The notes beneath the pieces are model-generated. The model saw only the letters and a program-made list of their open reading frames with translations. It was not told the DNA's origin and did no database searches. The position numbers were made by a program, and so were the translations under genes. A stretch of DNA of 64,000 bases from Methanosarcina sp. MSH10X1 (lineage in GTDB: Archaea; Halobacteriota; Methanosarcinia; Methanosarcinales; Methanosarcinaceae): NCBI RefSeq assembly GCF_004099695.1, contig NZ_SCHL01000003.1, positions 1 to 64,000 on the forward strand, written 5' to 3'. Of this stretch, positions 58,598 through 64,000 are shown piece by piece (within the stretch, counting starts at the first letter, position 1; the number at the start of each line of letters is the position of its first letter).

Positions 58598-60364
58598 TTA
58601 ATTACCAGCCGAATAATAGTAATTTCCACTCTCCTTCTGTTCCCTGTCAAGCCTTGAGCCAAGATTATTCACACGCGGACGCCTTGTTTCCTCGTCCCGG
58701 CGGAAGGTTATGCCCAGGTTTTTCAGGAATCTGTTCATGCCGGCTTCCATGCTGAACGGGCCATGCGCTTCACCGTATATCGAGGGTTTGCCTTCGAAAA
58801 CCATTAGGCGCTGGCTCAACATATCTACCATGTAGATATCATGGTCTACAACAAGGGCTGTTTTCTGATTACTTTCAGCAAAGCGGTTAATGACTTTTGT
58901 GACCATGGAACGCTGTTCCACATCCAGGTGGGCACTGGGCTCGTCCAGAATATAGAGGTCGGCTTCCTGAGAAAGGCAGGCTGCAATTGCTACCCTTTGC
59001 AGTTCTCCGCCACTTAGATCCGTAAGCAGGCTGTCATAGATCTTTTCAAGCTGGAGCGGATTCGAAATCTCGACCTCGTAGTAACTTGTCCCGAACTGCT
59101 TTGAGATCCCACGCAGGAAGTCCTGTACGCTAACCGGAGTATCGGCTTTAATGTACTGAGGCTTGTAAGAAATCTTGACATCTATGCCTGGGTCACCCTC
59201 ATCAGGCTTGATTTCCCCGGCAAGGATTTTTACGAAGGTAGACTTTCCTATTCCGTTCGGGCCCACTATTCCGAGCACTTCGCCTTCCCGAAGGCTGCCG
59301 CCTGTGGCTTTCAGGGAGAAGCCGTCCCCGAATTTCTTTGAAAAACCGTTAAAAGTAACCATTGATCTTAACTGGTAGTCTTCTCTTGGAGGGTGGACTT
59401 CAAATTTAATGGCTTCAGGCCGGATCCTTATGTTTTCCTCGGGGAGGTAACCTTTAAGATACTGGTTGATCCCAACACGTACACTCTTCGGAAGAGTGAC
59501 CACACCAAAAGCTGCAGGCTCTCCATAAGCAATATGGATTACATCTGTAAGCATATCAAGGATTGCAAGGTCGTGTTCTACCACAAGTACAGCCCTGTCC
59601 TTTGAAATCTTCTGGATCAGGCGGGCAACATTAATCCTCTGGTAGATGTCGAGATAAGGACTGATTTCGTCAAAGAAGTAGAACTGGGTATCCCTGGCTG
59701 CACATGCTGCGATTGCCACACGCTGCAATTCCCCACCGCTCAACTCCGAGATTTTCCTGTCGATTACTCCTCTCAGGTCAAGGTAATCAATAAGCTCATC
59801 AAGAATTCCCCTCTCATCGGTTTTTCCAAGCAGTTCGGAGGTTTTTCCTTTGAAAGCCTTAGGTATCAGGTCCACATACTGGGGCTTCTGGGAAACCCGG
59901 ACCTTTCCGTCCGCTACAGCCTTGAAATAGTCGTAAAGCGCGCTTCCGGCGTAGTGCTCAAGCACAGTATCCCAATCGCCTTTTTCCTGTCCGAAGTTCG
60001 GGATTAAAGCTCCTGAAAGAATTTGAACGGAGGTACTTTTTCCTATCCCGTTAGGGCCGAGAATTCCTGTTACTTTTCCTGTCCTGGGCACAGGCAGCCC
60101 GAAAAGGGCAAAACCGTTCGGTCCATACCTGTGAGTCGGCTCCTTCAGAGCTTCAGGAAGCCCTATAATCATAATAGCTTTAAAAGGGCATTTGTTAACG
60201 CAAATCCCGCAGCCTACACAGAGTTCCTCGGAAACGACGGGTTTTCCGCCGTCCTCAAAAACAATCGTCTCGTCCCCTGTCCGAACCCTCGGGCAGTACT
60301 TCTCGCACTCTTTGCTGCACCGTCTGGGCTGACATCTATCTTTATTAAGTATAGCTATTCTCAT
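58598..60364 (-). CDS. ABCE1/Rli1 ribosome-recycling ATPase
   Basis: The 588-residue protein splits terminated ribosomes into subunits. Two N-terminal 4Fe-4S clusters are bound by CQPRRCSKECEKYCP and CVGCGICVNKCPFKA. Two ATPase domains follow, each with Walker A GPNGIGKST and signature LSGGELQRVAIAA, and Walker B (FYFFDEISPYLD; LYILDEPSAHLD). Length and order match archaeal ABCE1. ATG 60364 follows CGGGGAC. It is on the same strand as Hel308, with a hairpin between them. Confidence 0.97.
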   Translation of the reverse strand: MRIAILNKDRCQPRRCSKECEKYCPRVRTGDETIVFEDGGKPVVSEELCVGCGICVNKCPFKAIMIIGLPEALKEPTHRYGPNGFALFGLPVPRTGKVTGILGPNGIGKSTSVQILSGALIPNFGQEKGDWDTVLEHYAGSALYDYFKAVADGKVRVSQKPQYVDLIPKAFKGKTSELLGKTDERGILDELIDYLDLRGVIDRKISELSGGELQRVAIAACAARDTQFYFFDEISPYLDIYQRINVARLIQKISKDRAVLVVEHDLAILDMLTDVIHIAYGEPAAFGVVTLPKSVRVGINQYLKGYLPEENIRIRPEAIKFEVHPPREDYQLRSMVTFNGFSKKFGDGFSLKATGGSLREGEVLGIVGPNGIGKSTFVKILAGEIKPDEGDPGIDVKISYKPQYIKADTPVSVQDFLRGISKQFGTSYYEVEISNPLQLEKIYDSLLTDLSGGELQRVAIAACLSQEADLYILDEPSAHLDVEQRSMVTKVINRFAESNQKTALVVDHDIYMVDMLSQRLMVFEGKPSIYGEAHGPFSMEAGMNRFLKNLGITFRRDEETRRPRVNNLGSRLDREQKESGNYYYSAGN

Positions 60365-60768
60365 AATAGTCCCCGAAAATTACGTTTTTTCCTTGATTTT
60401 TTCCTTGATTTATCAGATAAGATGGAATACGTACCTGCTGAAATTTTCAAGAGAGGCGCGTGACAATATTGATATTTGCTATAGTAGAGAGCAATTATCA
60501 CGGCAGGGCAATATAATAATGTAAAGGTACCCTATTGAAAAATTTATTGTACATATACAGCAGTTTCGGTTATGAAATACCTGCTCTGGTATATGAACCG
60601 TTGGACGATTGCGGGCGTGGAATCGCCCCGGAGTTTAATTGAGTAAACAGGCGGATTTGGCAAAGTGAACGGGCAAATCAATCTTACAGGAGAAACCAAT
60701 CTCACAGGAATTTTGTAAATCAAATAGAAAAATCTGTAACAAAAAGCTCTGTAGTAAAGAAACCTGTA
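60365..60768. other. Intergenic upstream of ABCE1
   Basis: About 400 bases with no gene. A short direct repeat CAATCTTACAGGAGAAAC / CAATCTCACAGGAA occurs near 60678-60712. I cannot single out the TATA box of ABCE1. Confidence 0.35.
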
Positions 60769-60769
60769 T

Positions 60770-60799
60770 AAAAGGCTTTCAATTTCAGGAAAGCCTTTT
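60770..60799 (-). terminator. Terminator after the small membrane protein gene
   Basis: AAAAGGCTTTC and GAAAGCCTTTT form a perfect 11-base stem with an 8-base loop; reading on the minus strand it ends in TTTTAT. It lies 31 bases after the stop of the gene at 60831. Confidence 0.65.
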
Positions 60800-60830
60800 G
60801 CAGTTCAGGAAAGAAGATTTAAAGAAGATT

Positions 60831-61244
60831 TTAATTCAGCAGGAGAGTCCAGACAACAAGGAAGAAATCAAGAATTACGAACTCTACGTAAAACCAGTCC
60901 TTGAATTTGAATTCCTTTGTGTTGATCTTGAGTTGAGGGTAGATGAGTTTCTGTAGGTAGTACGTAACCCCAATAACGATCATAATTATGGCATACCAGA
61001 GCCTGTCTTCTCCGGTTCCGTAGAGGCGGAAACATAAAATTCCTGCGATTGTGCCAAGTACTCCCGCTACTATTGTTTTTACAATTCCGTCCCTGTGCTC
61101 CTTTTGCTTTTCTTCAGGTGTCCTTTCCTTAATAAAGCTCTTCTTTTCCGGAGTCTCAACCTTTGCGACAGGCCCTTCTGCAGCAGCCTGTGTAATTTTT
61201 GCGGGTTCTTTTCTGGACTTTGACTTGGGGGTTTGCTTACTCAA
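60831..61244 (-). CDS. Small membrane protein, possibly EMC6-like
   Basis: The 137-residue protein has a basic, Lys/Pro/Glu-rich cytoplasmic N-terminus (about 60 residues) and three hydrophobic segments (IVKTIVAGVLGTIAGILCF, WYAIIMIVIGVTYYLQ, FVILDFFLVVWTLLLN). The layout recalls the archaeal EMC6/Rab5ip-like membrane proteins implicated in membrane protein insertion; this is tentative. TTG 61244 is preferred (GGAGAG eight bases before); an upstream in-frame TTG at 61268 has no such site. Confidence 0.7.
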   Translation of the reverse strand: MSKQTPKSKSRKEPAKITQAAAEGPVAKVETPEKKSFIKERTPEEKQKEHRDGIVKTIVAGVLGTIAGILCFRLYGTGEDRLWYAIIMIVIGVTYYLQKLIYPQLKINTKEFKFKDWFYVEFVILDFFLVVWTLLLN

Positions 61245-61524
61245 GCTGTATACTCTCCTGAACGGCAATTAACATTCCCGGGATGTAATCGTAGTCAGGA
61301 TCTAATCTCAGTTAAAATTAGACCTGAATATTAAGATCTGAACTCGCAGATCCGTGCTATCAGATTAAGATCATTATATTTAAATTATTAGAATTAAATT
61401 ATTGAAATAAGATTCTCACAACTGAACTATTTTGAATAAATAAATGGATCGGATAACGAAATAAATTGTTGAAAGCAGATAATTGAGATCAAATTATGAG
61501 ATTTAAAAACTGGATTTCACAGCT
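61245..61524. other. Intergenic, AT-rich
   Basis: About 280 bases between the small membrane protein gene and the nuclease-like gene, both on the minus strand. AT-rich with TTATATTTAAATTATTAG near 61374 as the likely promoter core of the membrane protein gene. Confidence 0.35.
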
Positions 61525-62544
61525 TTAAATAAATCCATTGCTTAAAACATTACCGATCTGATCTATGGATATCGAATCGATTCCTATTGAATTTAAATGT
61601 TTTGAAAACTTTGAAGGCCTATGCCCTCCAGGGTGATAGACAAGCGTAACTTCGGGCGAAAGTTTCCTGACCATGTTTTCAAGCCCGCAGGCATCAAGAT
61701 GGTCGCTTATCCGGATTGTGGGATAGGGATAATCCATGCGGCAACTGAGCACATACTTTTTCATATTCCAGGGAAGCTTGTCAAGGTCCCAGGGAGCGAC
61801 TACGAAAACTGCGTCTTCCTCTCCGGAGTCAAGCCCTGCCAGTTCCCCGGCATTCTCAAGCATGCTGCGGGTAAGAGCTCTTGTCCTGGCCTCCATGCGG
61901 ATCGCCCCGTCGTATCCAAAGCCTCTTATAAGTTCAACTGCGCGCTGGGCTTTCCCGAATTCGTATGCTCCGAAGGCAACCGGCCCGTTTTGAAAAAGCG
62001 CAGATTTCATGCCTTCGAGATCATCTGCAAAATGGCATGAGGGATCGGCCGGGTCTCCATAGTTAGCCTCAGTAATAAGGACGTCACAGGGAGGAAGCCC
62101 GTCTGCATCTTTGATATCCCCTGTAACCAGAATCCTTGTACCTACGTCGTTTTCCCAGTAAAAAGCCGTTGCTCCTACCGTATGTTCCGTGGGGAAAGTC
62201 TTTACTTTTGTTCCTTCGATATCGATTTCATTCCCAAGCCTGAACGTGCTGCCCGCGTATTTCCTGTCATGCCGGATTTCAAGCGCCACTGCGGTTTTTT
62301 CCGAACAGACGGCATTGGGAGAGAGCATAGCCGATTTTCCGTGATGGTCGGAATGGGCATGGGTAATGAGATAGGCATCGGGCTGGAGATGCTTTCCAGG
62401 CGTGCGGGTAGTGTCAACGGAAAAGGTGCGCAAGTCCCCGGCACAGTCCCTGAACCGGATGGAAATATGCGGTTTAAAAGTCCCGCGAGAGTTGCGCTGC
62501 CTGAGCGCCAGCACACCAAGATCAATAAGTTTTTTAGAAATCAC
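61525..62544 (-). CDS. Metallo-beta-lactamase-fold nuclease-like protein
   Basis: The 339-residue protein has the metal-binding motif THAHSDHHGK, further ligands in FPTEHTVGA and VTGDIKDADG, and a beta-CASP-like segment (GAYEFGKAQRAVELI, later VYHPGGHRPSKF). It resembles archaeal proteins annotated as mRNA 3'-end processing or exonuclease-related, so RNA or DNA is the likely substrate. GTG 62544 is chosen because AAGGAT lies just before it and family similarity starts there; the frame is open for 32 more AT-rich codons upstream. Confidence 0.82.
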   Translation of the reverse strand: MISKKLIDLGVLALRQRNSRGTFKPHISIRFRDCAGDLRTFSVDTTRTPGKHLQPDAYLITHAHSDHHGKSAMLSPNAVCSEKTAVALEIRHDRKYAGSTFRLGNEIDIEGTKVKTFPTEHTVGATAFYWENDVGTRILVTGDIKDADGLPPCDVLITEANYGDPADPSCHFADDLEGMKSALFQNGPVAFGAYEFGKAQRAVELIRGFGYDGAIRMEARTRALTRSMLENAGELAGLDSGEEDAVFVVAPWDLDKLPWNMKKYVLSCRMDYPYPTIRISDHLDACGLENMVRKLSPEVTLVYHPGGHRPSKFSKHLNSIGIDSISIDQIGNVLSNGFI

Positions 62545-62966
62545 GTAAATCCTTGAGGAAATAATACTTAAGATATTTAAGCTTAGGGAAAAGCTGTAGA
62601 TTCGTATACATCTTGAGACATAAAAATATGAAATTAGCATTGAAGCCAGATCAGACTTGTTTCAAATAGAGCCGGAATCTCTAAAATAAAATCAATACCT
62701 GAGAAATTCAAAACCACGGGAGATCAGTTATTCCCCGGATGCAAGCCTTTTTAAAAAGAGCGTAAAAGAACTTAATAAATAAGAAAAAGTCTCGAGATCT
62801 TGAAAAGTAAACCTCAGTTATGCTTTAATGTTTTTTACTTCCTCCTGAAATCAGCCTTTTCCAAAAAAAATTAAGCCGGAGATCGGACCGCAAAAGCGCG
62901 AAAGCTTCGACATCTTTACGGTCGATCCCCAGTAAAGCATCCGATAGCATCCTTACCCTGCCCGGA
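62545..62966. other. Intergenic, nothing recognised
   Basis: About 420 bases between the nuclease-like gene and DUF1699 paralogue 3, both on the minus strand. The fragment GCAAGCCTTTTTAAAAAG near 62742 resembles a decayed half of the dispersed palindromic repeat seen at 24103 and 34209. Confidence 0.35.
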
Positions 62967-63374
62967 TCAGGCAGAGGCTTCCTTGGTGATGATATAAGCA
63001 ACCAGTTCGGGATTAAGCTTGCTTTCCCTTGAGACCCTTGCTTCAATATCCTCAGTGGATCTGCCTTCTGACCTCATCTCCTTTATTTTTTCAGTAACCG
63101 AGGACGGAATGGTGTAATATTCGTTTATATCTTTTCTGTGACCCCATACATCACCTTCGATGAGCTGGATTCTCTGCATCTGAAGGAACATTTCTATGGA
63201 TTTTGAAACTGTGGCCATATAAGATTTGGGTAACTGAATTACCTCAAGTCTCGGGCAGGTCTCAACCAGTCCCAAAACATCCTTGTTCGACGGCCTGAAA
63301 GCCAGGTGAACAACACGCTCATTAGGGTTAAGTGTAAAGATTTCTTCTCTGGAACTAACCACTCGGATTTTCAT
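62967..63374 (-). CDS. DUF1699 family protein, paralogue 3
   Basis: The 135-residue protein matches the other two copies over VVHLAFRPSNKDV, QLPKSYMAT and EGDVWGHRKDINEYY; the usual YRRT is changed to YMAT here, altering a conserved basic pair. The C-terminal part (SEGRSTEDIEARVSRESKLN) keeps the helix-turn-helix-like pattern. ATG 63374 has GGGAAGAG upstream. The function is unknown. Confidence 0.8.
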   Translation of the reverse strand: MKIRVVSSREEIFTLNPNERVVHLAFRPSNKDVLGLVETCPRLEVIQLPKSYMATVSKSIEMFLQMQRIQLIEGDVWGHRKDINEYYTIPSSVTEKIKEMRSEGRSTEDIEARVSRESKLNPELVAYIITKEASA

Positions 63375-64000
63375 GTTTTTCTCTTCCCACTGTAAATTTT
63401 TTTACGTTTTTACATTGATATAAGTAGGACATACTGACTATAAATATTTATCTCATTCAACTAACATTATTTAGATAGTATTCTCGATTTTCTATCCGCA
63501 AAATATTTTTTAGATCCTCCAACACAGAAAAGGAAAATGGAGCGCATGCAATTATTACGAATCGTTTTCTATTTTGATTCCCTTTTCACCATTGCTACTT
63601 ATAGAATTTTTTCTTAGTAACTGATATAATTATTATTGTTCTTATGAAGATATCATATCTTTTCACCAGGTAGCCTCAGCAAGACATTTTCAGTCTTAAT
63701 GAGGGAAATTCGGTTACGGATAAGTTTGTTAAAAATGGCCCGCAGTGGGCAGTGGAGCACAGAAAGGAGCTACCTAAACGTTTCACATAAAAGAAATGAA
63801 ATTTATCTGAAAAAGAAATGAAATTTATCTGAAAAAAAATAAGGCTCATCTGTGAAAGAAATAAAGATCACTGAAAAAGAAATAAACTTGCTACAAAGGA
63901 AATAGGATTTACCCATAAGCAAATAAAAGCTCGTAAAGAAATAGTCAGATCTGGAGATATATTTTCACTTAAATTTTCAGTCGCATGAGCTATAAGAAAG
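63375..64000. other. AT-rich upstream region with degenerate 21-base repeats
   Basis: No gene is seen up to the window edge. TATAAATATTTATC near 63440 may be the promoter core of DUF1699 paralogue 3. From 63780 to about 63930, variants of AAAGAAATGAAATTTATCTGA repeat, first exact and then increasingly degenerate. Confidence 0.4.

Overview
The window is chromosomal DNA from a methanogenic archaeon, almost certainly a Methanosarcina species (species not determined). The reasons are: RNA polymerase genes in the archaeal order H, B'', B', A', A'' with split B and A subunits, followed by L30e, NusA-like, S12, S7, EF-2, EF-1alpha and S10; archaeal TATA-type promoters; a tRNA-Lys; PGF-CTERM surface proteins; Hel308, ABCE1, Sm-like and L37e genes; three copies of the DUF1699 family, which I know only from Methanosarcina relatives; and long AT-rich, repeat-filled intergenic spaces.

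Region by region: 1-3422 is a signalling cluster (a PAS histidine kinase cut by the window edge, a stand-alone receiver protein, and a receiver-PAS-PAS-kinase hybrid). 3970-4149 holds tRNA-Lys with a structured leader. 4235-18265 is the transcription and translation block: all large RNA polymerase subunits and the str-type ribosomal and elongation factor genes, all on the + strand. 18514-29066 is loosely packed accessory DNA: a DUF4139 surface protein, a frameshifted unknown gene, an AhpD-like protein, a TrmB-type regulator, a SnoaL-like protein, a hemerythrin, a MATE exporter, a methyltransferase and a Glu/Leu-type dehydrogenase. 29128-34178 contains an acyl-CoA synthetase (NDP-forming) alpha subunit and then a redox-flavoured group: an HxlR regulator divergent from a small sulfite-reductase-like protein, a 59-residue ORF, a cupin, a CGGC-domain protein, an unknown helical protein and a ferredoxin.

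35100-46618 contains three secreted proteins ending in PGF-CTERM anchors (one with NlpC/P60 and PKD domains), a secreted rhodanese, a Kup potassium transporter, and a second MATE exporter followed by MarR and short TrmB-like regulators. 46991-52894 is housekeeping metabolism: YjbQ, the Sm-like/L37e/PurF group, a ThiD-ThiN fusion and TrpB2. 53097-63374 holds three DUF1699 paralogues interspersed with HisD, Hel308, ABCE1, a small membrane protein and a metallo-beta-lactamase-fold nuclease-like protein.

Most notable are: two genes whose conserved N-terminus runs upstream of any ATG/GTG/TTG (rpoB'' and the hemerythrin); the redox cluster with a clear inverted-repeat operator between two divergent promoters; the DUF1699 triplet; a dispersed palindromic repeat present in opposite orientations about 10 kb apart; and several tandem arrays with 20-21 bp periods beside promoters.
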